This document shows, one piece after another, positions 33,518 to 42,140 of a stretch of DNA of 64,000 nucleotides. A program made the position numbers and the translations under genes. Each line of letters begins with the position of its first letter. Within the stretch, counting starts at the first letter, position 1. Under the pieces are notes generated by a model. The model saw only the letters and a list, made by a program, of their open reading frames with translations. It ran no database searches and was not told the origin of the DNA. The DNA comes from Rhodobacter sp. (GTDB taxonomy: Bacteria; Pseudomonadota; Alphaproteobacteria; Rhodobacterales; Rhodobacteraceae): NCBI GenBank assembly GCA_027489175.1, contig JAIYAE010000029.1, forward strand, positions 1 through 64,000, read 5' to 3'.

Positions 33518-35116
33518 ATGTGGGATTACCTCAAACTGATCGGGCTGGGGCTGCTGGCGCTCTTGGCGGCGATTGCCGCCAATTACGCCCATGACCTGGC
33601 CTATCAGGTCAACGCGGTCACGGTGATGCTGGCCGCAGGCATCAGCTTTCTTTACGTGCTGCGGACGGCCGGGGACCCCCGGCCGAACCTGCAGCATGAA
33701 TATTTTGACGGGGTGGTCAGGGCCGGGGCGATTGCGACGGCCTTCTGGGGCGTCGTCGGGTTTCTGGTGGGCGTGGTGATTGCGACCCAGCTGGCCTTTC
33801 CGCAGCTGAACTTCGAATGGGCGCAAGGCTACCTGAACTTTGGCCGCCTGCGCCCCTTGCACACCAGCGCGGTGATCTTCGCCTTTGGCGGCAACGCGCT
33901 GATCATGAGTTCCTTCTACATCGTCCAGCGCACCAGTGCGGCGCGCCTGTTTGGCGGCTCGCTTGGCTGGTTCGTGTTCTGGGGCTGGCAGCTGGTGATC
34001 GTGCTGGCGGCAACCGGCTATGTGCTTGGGGCCACGCAGGGCAAGGAATATGCCGAACCGGTCTGGTACGTCGACATCCTGATCACGGTGGTCTGGGTCG
34101 CCTTCCTGGTCGCGTTCATGGGGACGCTTTTCAAGCGGAAAGAACCCCACATCTACGTGGCGAACTGGTTCCTGCTGTCGATGATCCTGACCGTCGCCAT
34201 GCTGCATCTGGTGAACAACGCGGCGATCCCGGTGTCGATCTTCGGGTCGGCGCAGGTGCAGCTTTATGCCGGCGTGCAGGACGCGATGGTGCAGTGGTGG
34301 TACGGCCACAACGCGGTGGGCTTCTTCCTGACCGCCGGGTTCCTGGGGATGATGTACTACTTCGTCCCCAAGCAGGCCGAACGCCCGGTTTACAGCTATA
34401 AACTGTCGATCATCCACTTCTGGGCGCTGATCTTCCTGTATATCTGGGCCGGTCCGCACCACCTGCACTACACAGCTCTGCCCGACTGGGCGAGCACCCT
34501 TGGCATGGTCTTCTCGGTCATCCTGTGGATGCCTTCCTGGGGTGGCATGATCAACGGGCTGATGACCCTGTCGGGCGCCTGGGACAAGCTGCGGACGGAT
34601 CCGATCATCCGGATGATGGTCGTTTCCATCGGCTTTTACGGCATGTCGACCTTTGAAGGCCCGATGATGAGCATCAAGGCCGTCAACAGCCTTAGCCACT
34701 ACACTGACTGGACCATCGGCCATGTCCATTCCGGCGCCTTGGGCTGGAACGGGATGATCACTTTCGGCGTCCTTTACTATCTGGTGCCGCGGCTGTGGAA
34801 TCGGGAACGGCTTTACAGCCTGAAGCTGGTCAGCTGGCACTTCTGGCTCGCGACCATCGGGATCGTGCTTTACGCGTCCTCGATGTGGGTCACGGGGATC
34901 ATGGAAGGCCTGATGTGGCGCGAAGTTGATGCGAACGGGTTCCTGGTGAACGCTTTCGCCGACACGGTGGCCGCGAAGTTCCCGATGTATGTGGTCCGCG
35001 CCTTGGGTGGTGGCCTCTTCCTGACCGGGGCTTTGATCATGTGCTACAACTTGTGGATGACGGTGCGTGCGCAGCCCCAGCGGGTGACGCAGCATGCCGC
35101 TGTCCCGGCGGAATGA
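33518..35116 (+). CDS. ccoN: cytochrome c oxidase, cbb3-type, subunit I
   Basis: 532 aa, about twelve membrane helices. Haem-copper oxidase catalytic subunit; it reduces oxygen with high affinity at a haem b3-CuB site. Family histidines are visible in [11 protein letters not shown] (low-spin haem), [11 protein letters not shown] (CuB), [13 protein letters not shown] (CuB pair) and [16 protein letters not shown] (haem ligands). The ATG at 33518 gives the standard MWDYLKL start. First gene of ccoNOQP, with an FNR box upstream. Stops 12 bases before ccoO. Confidence 0.97.
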   Translation: MWDYLKLIGLGLLALLAAIAANYAHDLAYQVNAVTVMLAAGISFLYVLRTAGDPRPNLQHEYFDGVVRAGAIATAFWGVVGFLVGVVIATQLAFPQLNFEWAQGYLNFGRLRPLHTSAVIFAFGGNALIMSSFYIVQRTSAARLFGGSLGWFVFWGWQLVIVLAATGYVLGATQGKEYAEPVWYVDILITVVWVAFLVAFMGTLFKRKEPHIYVANWFLLSMILTVAMLHLVNNAAIPVSIFGSAQVQLYAGVQDAMVQWWYGHNAVGFFLTAGFLGMMYYFVPKQAERPVYSYKLSIIHFWALIFLYIWAGPHHLHYTALPDWASTLGMVFSVILWMPSWGGMINGLMTLSGAWDKLRTDPIIRMMVVSIGFYGMSTFEGPMMSIKAVNSLSHYTDWTIGHVHSGALGWNGMITFGVLYYLVPRLWNRERLYSLKLVSWHFWLATIGIVLYASSMWVTGIMEGLMWREVDANGFLVNAFADTVAAKFPMYVVRALGGGLFLTGALIMCYNLWMTVRAQPQRVTQHAAVPAE

Positions 35117-35128
35117 GGAGACGGGACA

Positions 35129-35872
35129 ATGGCTTTTCTTGACAAACACAAGGTCATCGAGACCAACGCGACGCTGCTGATGATCCTGTCCTTGCTGGTG
35201 GTGACCATCGGGGGGATCGTGCAGATCGTGCCGCTGTTCTATCTGGAGAACACGATTGAAAAGGTGGAAGGGGTTCGCCCCTACACCCCCCTCGAACTCG
35301 CCGGGCGCAGCATCTACATCCGTGAGGGCTGCTATGGCTGCCACAGCCAGATGATCCGCCCGATGCGTGATGAGGTGGAGCGCTATGGCCACTACTCGCT
35401 GGCAGCCGAGTCGATGTATGACCGGCCGTTCCAGTGGGGGTCAAAGCGCACCGGGCCGGATCTGGCGCGGGTGGGTGGGCGCTATTCGGATGAATGGCAC
35501 CAGGACCACTTTACCAACGCCAAGTCGGTGGTGCCGGAATCGGTGATGCCGCCCTATGGGTTCCTGTTCAACAACTTGATCGACGGGCGCTATATCCAGG
35601 ACGTGGTGGCCACGAACCGGATGGCAGGCGTGCCTTACACCGACGAGATGGTGGAAAACGCGCTGGCCGACTTCAAGGCGCAGGTCGACCCCTTGGGAGA
35701 CTTTGACGGGTTGGAGGCGCGCTATGGCGAAGAGGCCTTTGGCACGCCGATCAACGTGCGCAACTTTGACGGCACCGACGCCCTGACCGAGATGGATGCG
35801 CTGATCGCCTACATCCAGGTTCTGGGCACGATGGTCGACTTTTCGACCTTCACGCCTGTGGCAAACCGGTAA
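35129..35872 (+). CDS. ccoO: cytochrome c oxidase, cbb3-type, subunit II (monohaem cytochrome c)
   Basis: 247 aa. One N-terminal membrane anchor (residues ~14-38), then a periplasmic monohaem domain with [16 protein letters not shown] (haem site near residue 69) and a late Met-ligand region. It passes electrons from CcoP to CcoN. ATG at 35129 after GAGGAGACGGG. Length and motif spacing are normal. Confidence 0.97.
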   Translation: MAFLDKHKVIETNATLLMILSLLVVTIGGIVQIVPLFYLENTIEKVEGVRPYTPLELAGRSIYIREGCYGCHSQMIRPMRDEVERYGHYSLAAESMYDRPFQWGSKRTGPDLARVGGRYSDEWHQDHFTNAKSVVPESVMPPYGFLFNNLIDGRYIQDVVATNRMAGVPYTDEMVENALADFKAQVDPLGDFDGLEARYGEEAFGTPINVRNFDGTDALTEMDALIAYIQVLGTMVDFSTFTPVANR

Positions 35873-35884
35873 GGGGGCAGAGAA

Positions 35885-36076
35885 ATGGAGACCTATTCAT
35901 TCCTGCGCCACATGGCGGACAGCTGGTTCCTTCTGGCGATGACGCTGGGGTTCCTTGGCCTGTGTCTCTGGGCCTTCCGGCCCGGCAGCCGGGCGGCGCA
36001 TCAGGAGATCGCGACCTCGATCTTCCGAAATGATGACCGACCGGCCAGTTCCGATCCTGCGAAGAAGGAGGGCTAA
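35885..36076 (+). CDS. ccoQ: cbb3-type cytochrome c oxidase subunit CcoQ
   Basis: 63 aa. One membrane helix (residues ~10-31, SWFLLAMTLGFLGLCLWAFRPG) followed by a polar tail, as in CcoQ/FixQ, which stabilises the oxidase complex. ATG at 35885. Spacing of 12 bases from ccoO and 3 to ccoP shows a single operon. Confidence 0.94.
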   Translation: METYSFLRHMADSWFLLAMTLGFLGLCLWAFRPGSRAAHQEIATSIFRNDDRPASSDPAKKEG

Positions 36077-36079
36077 GCC

Positions 36080-36958
36080 ATGTGTGCCAAGCCGATCAAG
36101 AAAGAGCCAAAGCAAGTTGAGACGACCGGCCATATCTGGGACGGGATCGAAGAGCTGAACAACCCGATGCCGCGCTGGTGGGTCTGGACCTTCTACGCGA
36201 CCATCGTCTGGGGCATCGGCTATTCGGTGGCCTATCCGGCCTGGCCCTTGATCACCGGGGCGACGCCGGGGCTGATCGGGTCATCCACCCGCGCCGATGT
36301 GGCGGCGGAAATCGCCCGCGTCGATGCCGCCAATGCCGAGATCAAGGCCAGTCTGGTGGCCGCCGATCTGAACGGTATCGGCACCGATCCTGACCTTGCG
36401 GCCTATGCCGAACGGGCGGGGGCGGCGGTGTTCCGCACCAACTGCTCCACCTGTCACGGGTCGGGGGCGGCGGGGTTCGAGGGCAAGGGCTATCCGAACC
36501 TTCTGGACGATGACTGGCTGTGGGGCGGGACGATGGAGGATATCCATTTGACCATCACCCACGGCATCCGCAACACCACCGACGCCGATGCCCGCTATTC
36601 GCAGATGCCAAGCTTTGGCGCGGATGAATTGCTGGACCCGACCCAGAACAGTCAGGTGGTGGAATATGTGCTGCAGATGTCGGGCCAAGACCATGACGCG
36701 GCCTTGGCCACGGCAGGGGCGACCGTCTTTGCCGAAAACTGTGCGGCCTGCCATCTTGAGGACGGCGCAGGCGACCGGGCGCAAGGCGCGCCGCGGTTGA
36801 ATGATGCGATCTGGCTTTATGGCGGGTCGCGTGAGGCGATCACCGCCTCGATCAACGTGGCAAACTTTGGTGTCATGCCGAACTGGAACACCCGGCTGAG
36901 CGAGGACGAAATTCGCGCGGTGGCGTTCTATGTCCACAGCCGCGGCGGCGGCGAGTGA
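36080..36958 (+). CDS. ccoP: cytochrome c oxidase, cbb3-type, subunit III (dihaem cytochrome c)
   Basis: 292 aa. Membrane helix near residues 33-58 ([23 protein letters not shown]), then two cytochrome c domains with haem sites NCSTCHGSG (~115) and [10 protein letters not shown] (~215). It receives electrons from soluble or membrane-bound cytochrome c, here plausibly the c-y protein at 20.4 kb. ATG at 36080. A long perfect hairpin lies between this gene and ccoG. Confidence 0.96.
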   Translation: MCAKPIKKEPKQVETTGHIWDGIEELNNPMPRWWVWTFYATIVWGIGYSVAYPAWPLITGATPGLIGSSTRADVAAEIARVDAANAEIKASLVAADLNGIGTDPDLAAYAERAGAAVFRTNCSTCHGSGAAGFEGKGYPNLLDDDWLWGGTMEDIHLTITHGIRNTTDADARYSQMPSFGADELLDPTQNSQVVEYVLQMSGQDHDAALATAGATVFAENCAACHLEDGAGDRAQGAPRLNDAIWLYGGSREAITASINVANFGVMPNWNTRLSEDEIRAVAFYVHSRGGGE

Positions 36959-36980
36959 CCTGATGCCACATCGAAGATCG

Positions 36981-37010
36981 GCACCGGGCGGCTATCCTGC
37001 CGCCCGGTGC
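36981..37010 (+). terminator. strong hairpin between ccoP and ccoG
   Basis: GCACCGGGCGGC / GCCGCCCGGTGC, 12-bp perfect stem with a 6-base loop, no U-run. It may attenuate transcription between oxidase structural and assembly genes or protect the ccoNOQP mRNA 3' end. Confidence 0.55.
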
Positions 37011-37034
37011 GTCTGACAGACGCCGGAGCCCCCC

Positions 37035-38462
37035 GTGACCCAGCAAGACGCCGATCCCCCCAGCCTTTATGTCGCGCGGGAGCCGATCTTTCCCCGTCGG
37101 GTGAAGGGCAATTTCCGGACGTTGAAATGGTGGCTCCTGGCGTTGATGCTGGGCATCTACTACGTCACGCCCTGGATCCGCTGGGACCGGGGGCCGAACC
37201 TGCCGGATCAGGCGGTGCTGATCGATCTGCCGGGGCGGCGGTTCTTCTTCTTCATGATCGAGATCTGGCCGCACGAGTTTTACTTCATCGCGGGTCTTCT
37301 GATCATGGCGGGGCTTGGCCTCTTCCTCTTCACCAGTGCGGCGGGGCGGGTCTGGTGCGGCTATGCCTGCCCGCAGACGGTGTGGACCGACCTTTTCATT
37401 CTGGTCGAGCGCTGGATCGAGGGTGACCGCAATGCCCGCATCCGGCTGCACCGCCAGCCGTGGAACTGGGAAAAGCTGATCAAGAACGGCATCAAATGGT
37501 GGGTCTGGCTCTTGATCGGGCTGGCGACGGGTGGGGCTTGGATCTTCTACTTCACCGACGCGCCCACCTTGTTGCGCGATCTGGTGACGTTCCAGGCGCA
37601 TCCAGTGGCCTATATCACCATGCTGATCCTGACCTTCACCACTTTCTTCTTCGGTGGCTTTGCGCGGGAACAGATCTGCATCTACGCCTGCCCCTGGCCG
37701 CGCATCCAGGCCGCGATGATGGACGAGGATACCCTGACCATCGCCTACCGCGAATGGCGGGGGGAACCCCGTGGCAAGCAGACCGTGGAAGGCAACGGCG
37801 ACTGCATCGACTGCATGGCCTGCGTGAACGTCTGCCCGATGGGCATCGACATTCGTGACGGCCAGCAACTGGCCTGCATCACCTGTGGCCTGTGCATCGA
37901 CGCCTGCAATGACGTGATGGACCGGATCGGCAAGCCGCGTGATCTGATCGGCTACATGGCGCTGACCGATGAGACCCGTGAACGCGCCGGCGAGCCTGCG
38001 AAAAGCGTGTGGAGCCATGTGTTCCGGCCGCGCACGGTGCTTTACACGGTGCTGTGGGCCGGGGTCGGGATTGGCCTTGTGGTGGCGCTGTTCCTGCGCT
38101 CACCCATCGATGTCAGCGTGACGCCGGTGCGGAACCCGACCTTCGTGACGCTGTCGGATGGCAGCATCAGGAACGCCTACGACCTGCGGCTGCGCAACAT
38201 GCAGGGGGACGATGCGCAGTTCACGGTCACCGTCACCTCGGACGCGCGGGTCGCGATCGCGCTGGAGGGGTCGGACACGCTGACGGTCACGGTGCCTGCG
38301 AATGAGACGATGCAGCAGCGCGTCTACCTGACGGCTGCCCCCGACAGCGAAGCGGCGCGGGAAGACCGCAGCGAAGTGCGCATTTGGGTGGAAGAATTGG
38401 GAACGCCGAACCGCATCCACCAGGATACGGTGTTCAACGGGAAGGAAGCGGACGATGACTGA
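37035..38462 (+). CDS. ccoG: cytochrome c oxidase accessory protein CcoG
   Basis: 475 aa (also called RdxB/FixG). Polyferredoxin-like membrane protein: several helices, a CGYACPQTVW motif (~115), a CIYACPWPRIQ motif (~220) and two 4Fe-4S motifs CIDCMACVNVCP and CITCGLCIDAC (~258-300), then an Ig-like C-terminal domain. It is a Cu2+ reductase in cbb3 assembly. Start codon GTG at 37035. The last 8 bases overlap ccoH. Confidence 0.95.
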   Translation: MTQQDADPPSLYVAREPIFPRRVKGNFRTLKWWLLALMLGIYYVTPWIRWDRGPNLPDQAVLIDLPGRRFFFFMIEIWPHEFYFIAGLLIMAGLGLFLFTSAAGRVWCGYACPQTVWTDLFILVERWIEGDRNARIRLHRQPWNWEKLIKNGIKWWVWLLIGLATGGAWIFYFTDAPTLLRDLVTFQAHPVAYITMLILTFTTFFFGGFAREQICIYACPWPRIQAAMMDEDTLTIAYREWRGEPRGKQTVEGNGDCIDCMACVNVCPMGIDIRDGQQLACITCGLCIDACNDVMDRIGKPRDLIGYMALTDETRERAGEPAKSVWSHVFRPRTVLYTVLWAGVGIGLVVALFLRSPIDVSVTPVRNPTFVTLSDGSIRNAYDLRLRNMQGDDAQFTVTVTSDARVAIALEGSDTLTVTVPANETMQQRVYLTAAPDSEAAREDRSEVRIWVEELGTPNRIHQDTVFNGKEADDD

Positions 38463-38907
38463 ACTGACAGGCAAGCATGTGCTGGCGATCACGGTTGGTG
38501 CCTTTGCGGTCATCATCGGGGTGAACCTGACGCTAGCTTTCAAGGCGGTCAGCACCTTCCCGGGGCTGGAGGTCGACAATTCCTATGTCGCCAGTCAGGG
38601 CTTCAACGCCCGAAAGGCCGCGCAAGAGGCTTTGGGCTGGCAGGTCGCGCCCAGCTATGCGGGCGGGCGCGTCGATCTTGCCTTCACCGACCGCACAGGT
38701 GCGCCGGTTACCGTGCGTGAGCTTGAGGTGTTGATCGGGCGCACGACCTCCACGATGGATGACGCACGGCCGGTCTTTGTGGCGATGGGCGATGTCTACA
38801 CCGCTGACCTGCCGCTTGCGCGGGGCAAGTGGATGGTCAAGGTCACCGCCCGGTCCGTGGACGGCACGCTGTTTGAGCATCGGTCCGAACTGTTCGTGCA
38901 GGGCTGA
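38455..38907 (+). CDS. ccoH: FixH/CcoH family oxidase assembly protein
   Basis: 150 aa. One N-terminal membrane helix (residues ~8-30), then a periplasmic FixH domain (NSYVASQGFNARKAAQEALGW) as required for stable cbb3 complex formation. Its ATG lies inside the ccoG end, indicating translational coupling. Followed by 105 bases before ccoI. Confidence 0.93.
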   Translation: MTELTGKHVLAITVGAFAVIIGVNLTLAFKAVSTFPGLEVDNSYVASQGFNARKAAQEALGWQVAPSYAGGRVDLAFTDRTGAPVTVRELEVLIGRTTSTMDDARPVFVAMGDVYTADLPLARGKWMVKVTARSVDGTLFEHRSELFVQG

Positions 38908-39012
38908 CATGTTGACCGTCCTTCAACCAGCAACGGTCTGCCGGGCGCGTCCCTTCCCACACGGGGTGAGGGGCCGCGCCTTGCCCCGCACTCCCGCAGG
39001 CAGGAGGCCGCA

Positions 39013-41214
39013 ATGACGACGGTCGAACATTTCGCCGAAGGTCGGGCGCCGGTTTCGGCCTGCCCGGCCTGTGCGGTGGTCCCTTCGGCGGAACGCATTG
39101 CCGCGATGCGCGCGGAACGCGACGGGCGGATCATGCTGAGCCTGCCCCTTGCCCATGGCGCGGCCTGTATCGCCACGGTGGAAAGCGCGCTGTCGGCGGT
39201 GCCGGGGGTGCGGTCGGCACGGGTGAACCTGACGCGCAAGCGGGTGAGCGTGGAGGCAGCACCAGGGGTGACGCCCGCGCAGTTGATCGCCGTCTTGGCC
39301 GGTGAGGGCCATGAGGCGCATGAGCTTGACCCCGGACTTCTTTCATCAACCGAGACGGACCGGCAGGGGCGTGACCTTTTGATGCGGCTGGGCGTGGCGT
39401 TTTTCAGCATGATGAACGTCATGCTTCTGTCGGTCGCGGTCTGGTCGGGGGCCGAGGATGCGACGCGAGACCTGTTCCACTGGATTTCCGCCGCGATTGC
39501 CCTGCCGACGGTGGTGTTTGCCGGGCAACCGTTCTTCAAATCTGCCTGGGCCAGTCTGCGGGCCGGGCGGCTGGGGATGGATGTGCCGATCTCGCTGGCG
39601 CTGATCCTTGCATCGTCGATCTCGGTTTATGAAACTTGGATGTCGGGGCATCATGCCTATTTCGACGCGGCGGTGATGCTGGCGTTCTTCCTTCTGCTGG
39701 GCCGCTATCTGGACCACCGCACCCGGGCCATTGCCCGGTCCGCGGCGGAAGAACTCGCGGCGCTGGAGGTGCCCCGCGCCATTGTCCTTTTGGACGGGGT
39801 TGAGGTTGAGACGGCGATTTCGCTGGTCGTTGCCGGGGATACCGTCCTTGTGCGTCCCGGCGCGCGGATGCCGGTGGATGGCGTGGTGCTGACGGGGGCG
39901 TCCGAGGTGGACCGCAGCCTTCTGACCGGTGAAAGCCTGCCGGTGCAGGCCCAGCCCGGCACCGTGGTCAGCGCGGGTGAGGTGAACCTGACCGGCCCCC
40001 TGACCCTGCGGGTGCTGGCGGCTGGGAAGGAGTCAAGCCTGCACCAGATGGCCGATCTGGTGGCCGTGGCCGAGGGGGCGAAGACCCGCTATACCAGCCT
40101 GGCGGACCGGGCTGCGGGGCTATACTCACCCTTGGTGCATATCCTGTCGTTCAGCGCCTTTGGCTATTGGATGTGGGCCACGGGCGGCGATGTGCGCTAT
40201 GCGATCAACATCTCGGCCGCCGTTCTGATCATCACTTGCCCTTGTGCGCTGGGGCTGGCGGTCCCGGCGGTGATCACCTCGGCCAGTGGGAAACTCTTCC
40301 GCAAGGGGCTGTTGATCAAGCACGGGACGGCGCTGGAGCGGTTGGCCGAGGTGGATACCGTGGTCTTCGACAAGACCGGGACGCTGACGATGGGCGTGCC
40401 GGAGCCGGTGGCCTTGGCCGACCATCCCCCGCAGGTGCTGGCCCTGGCGGCGGCCTTGGCAGCGGGGTCGTCCCACCCCCTGGCGCGGGCTTTGGCCGAG
40501 GGCGCTGCGGCGCTTGGCATTGAGGCGGTGGCGGTGACGGACCTGCGCGAGGTTCCGGGCTATGGGATTGAGGGCGCGTGGCAGGGCACCCGCATCCGGC
40601 TGGGCCGGGCCGACTGGTGCGGGGCAACGGCGATTGCCCAGACCGCAACCTATCTGGCGGTGGGCGGGCAAACCCATGCCTTTGCCTTCACCGACCGCCC
40701 CCGTCCCGGCGCGTCCGAGGCGGTGACGGCGCTGCAGGCGGTTGGCCTGCGGATCGAGCTTCTGTCCGGCGATGCCGAAGCCCCGGTGCGTGACCTTGCC
40801 CTGCGACTGGGCATCACCGACTGGCGCGCGGGCGTTCTGCCGGCCGAAAAGGCCGCGCGGGTGGCCGAGCTTTCGGCAGCGGGCCGCAAGGTGCTGATGG
40901 TCGGGGATGGGCTGAACGACACGGCGGCGCTGGTGGCGGCGCATGTGTCGATTTCCCCGGCAACCGCGCTGGATGCGGCGCGGGTGGCGTCGGATATCGT
41001 GCTGCTTGGGCAGGACATGGCCCCGATCGCCGATGCGGTGCGGATCGGTCGGCAATCGGCGCGGCGGATGGTGGAGAATTTCGTGATCTCGGGCGGCTAC
41101 AACGTGATAGCGGTGCCCTTGGCGCTGGTCGGGCTTGCCACACCTTTGGCGGCGGCGCTGGCGATGTCCTTGTCGTCGATCACCGTGTCGATCAACGCCA
41201 TGAGACTGAAGTAG
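39013..41214 (+). CDS. ccoI: copper-translocating P-type ATPase of cbb3 assembly
   Basis: 733 aa, P1B-type ATPase (also RdxI/FixI). An N-terminal CPAC motif (~17) and a heavy-metal domain at ~35-105; the usual two-cysteine GMxCxxC loop is reduced to a single Cys (HGAACIATVE). Eight helices, ion site ITCPCALGLAVP (~410), phosphorylation site DKTGTLTMG (~453), hinge MVGDGLNDTAAL (~632). It exports copper for the CuB centre. ATG at 39013 after GGAGG. The stop is directly followed by ccoS. Confidence 0.94.
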   Translation: MTTVEHFAEGRAPVSACPACAVVPSAERIAAMRAERDGRIMLSLPLAHGAACIATVESALSAVPGVRSARVNLTRKRVSVEAAPGVTPAQLIAVLAGEGHEAHELDPGLLSSTETDRQGRDLLMRLGVAFFSMMNVMLLSVAVWSGAEDATRDLFHWISAAIALPTVVFAGQPFFKSAWASLRAGRLGMDVPISLALILASSISVYETWMSGHHAYFDAAVMLAFFLLLGRYLDHRTRAIARSAAEELAALEVPRAIVLLDGVEVETAISLVVAGDTVLVRPGARMPVDGVVLTGASEVDRSLLTGESLPVQAQPGTVVSAGEVNLTGPLTLRVLAAGKESSLHQMADLVAVAEGAKTRYTSLADRAAGLYSPLVHILSFSAFGYWMWATGGDVRYAINISAAVLIITCPCALGLAVPAVITSASGKLFRKGLLIKHGTALERLAEVDTVVFDKTGTLTMGVPEPVALADHPPQVLALAAALAAGSSHPLARALAEGAAALGIEAVAVTDLREVPGYGIEGAWQGTRIRLGRADWCGATAIAQTATYLAVGGQTHAFAFTDRPRPGASEAVTALQAVGLRIELLSGDAEAPVRDLALRLGITDWRAGVLPAEKAARVAELSAAGRKVLMVGDGLNDTAALVAAHVSISPATALDAARVASDIVLLGQDMAPIADAVRIGRQSARRMVENFVISGGYNVIAVPLALVGLATPLAAALAMSLSSITVSINAMRLK

Positions 41215-41373
41215 ATGGAGATCCTGGCCATCCTCATCCCGGTGTCGCTGTTTCTGGGCGGGATCGGGCTTGCGGCCTTCTTCTGGGCGATGAAGACCAA
41301 GCAGTTCGACGACCCCGAGGGGGACGCACAACGCATCCTGACCAAGGAATTTGACGACAAGCCACGGCAGTAA
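41215..41373 (+). CDS. ccoS: cbb3-type cytochrome oxidase assembly protein CcoS
   Basis: 52 aa. MEILAILIPVSLFLGGIGL begins one membrane helix (residues ~3-25), then FFWAMKTKQFDDPEGDAQRIL, the CcoS signature. It is needed for cofactor insertion into cbb3 oxidase. The ATG follows the ccoI TAG without a gap. Last gene of ccoGHIS. The second triple-palindrome element starts 8 bases after its stop. Confidence 0.95.
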   Translation: MEILAILIPVSLFLGGIGLAAFFWAMKTKQFDDPEGDAQRILTKEFDDKPRQ

Positions 41374-41380
41374 GGCCGGG

Positions 41381-41451
41381 GGCGCGGAATTTTGGAAAAT
41401 TCCGCGCCGGAGCCTTTTAAGGCTCCGGTCCGATTTCTTTAAAGAAATCGG
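41381..41451. repeat. triple-palindrome intergenic element, copy B
   Basis: Three abutting palindromes: 41381-41408 (arms GGCGCGGAATTTT/AAAATTCCGCGCC), 41407-41428 (arms CCGGAGCCTT/AAGGCTCCGG) and 41430-41451 (arms CCGATTTCTTT/AAAGAAATCGG). The cores equal those of copy A (28255-28321) in the opposite order. Lies between convergent ccoS and FAH-hydrolase genes. Both copies have GTGCCCT at their right edge. Confidence 0.75.
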
Positions 41452-41461
41452 TGCCCTGACG

Positions 41462-42136
41462 TCAGCCTACGGTGACGCTGGCCGATTGCAGGCCGTCAAC
41501 CTCGACCTTGCAGACGTCGCCGCGTTTCAGGGCGCCGACGCCGGCGGGGGTGCCGGTGAAGATCAGGTCGCCCGGGGACAGGCTGACCAGTTGCGACAGG
41601 GCGGCGATGATCGCGGCGGGGGACCAGATCATGTCCGAGAGCCGCGCCTCTTGCCGGAGGGCCCCGTTCACTGTGCAGCGCAGCGTGCCGTCCGGCAGGG
41701 CGCCGGGGCGGATGGCGCCGACCACGGCGGATTTGTCGAAGGCCTTGGCCATGTCCCAAGGGCGGCGGGCGGCTTTCGCCTCAGCCTGCAGATCGCGGCG
41801 GGTGAGGTCGTTCCCGGCGGCGTGGCCCCAGATCATGGCTGGGGCGTCTGCCTCAGACACCATGGCGCCACTCTTGCCGATGAAGAGGACAAGCTCGCCT
41901 TCATGGTGCAGGTTTGTGGTCGCGGGCGGATAGGGGATGCGGCTGCCGGATTCGACCACCGCATCGGCGGGTTTGGTGAAGAAGAACGGCGGTTCCTTGT
42001 CGTCGGCGCCCATCTCGCGAGCGTGCTCGGCGTAGTTGCGGCCCACGCAGAAGATGCGGCGGACGGGGAAGCGTTCGGCGCGGCCGGTGACGGGCAGGGT
42101 GACCGTGGGCAGCGCGGGGAAGACGAGGGCGACCAC
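41462..42136 (-). CDS. fumarylacetoacetate hydrolase family protein
   Basis: 224 aa. FAH C-terminal-domain family (acylpyruvase/oxaloacetate-tautomerase-like): IFCVGRNYAEHAREMG near residue 27, PPFFFTKPADAVV, the metal-binding HHEGELVLFIG (~75), GNDLTRRDLQ (~105), KAFDKSAVVG, and a late DLIFTGTPAGVGAL (~190). Substrate not certain. The start is taken as GTG at 42134-42136, which follows a GGGGGG run; the upstream extension in frame overlaps dacA. Four bases separate it from the dacA stop, so probably co-transcribed. Confidence 0.88.
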   Translation of the reverse strand: MVALVFPALPTVTLPVTGRAERFPVRRIFCVGRNYAEHAREMGADDKEPPFFFTKPADAVVESGSRIPYPPATTNLHHEGELVLFIGKSGAMVSEADAPAMIWGHAAGNDLTRRDLQAEAKAARRPWDMAKAFDKSAVVGAIRPGALPDGTLRCTVNGALRQEARLSDMIWSPAAIIAALSQLVSLSPGDLIFTGTPAGVGALKRGDVCKVEVDGLQSASVTVG

Positions 42137-42140
42137 GTCT

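Noticed and set aside
33410..35392. 660-codon frame on the minus strand opposite ccoN
   Set aside because: Extremely His/Arg/Asp/Gln-rich, no recognisable motif, antisense to a certain gene.
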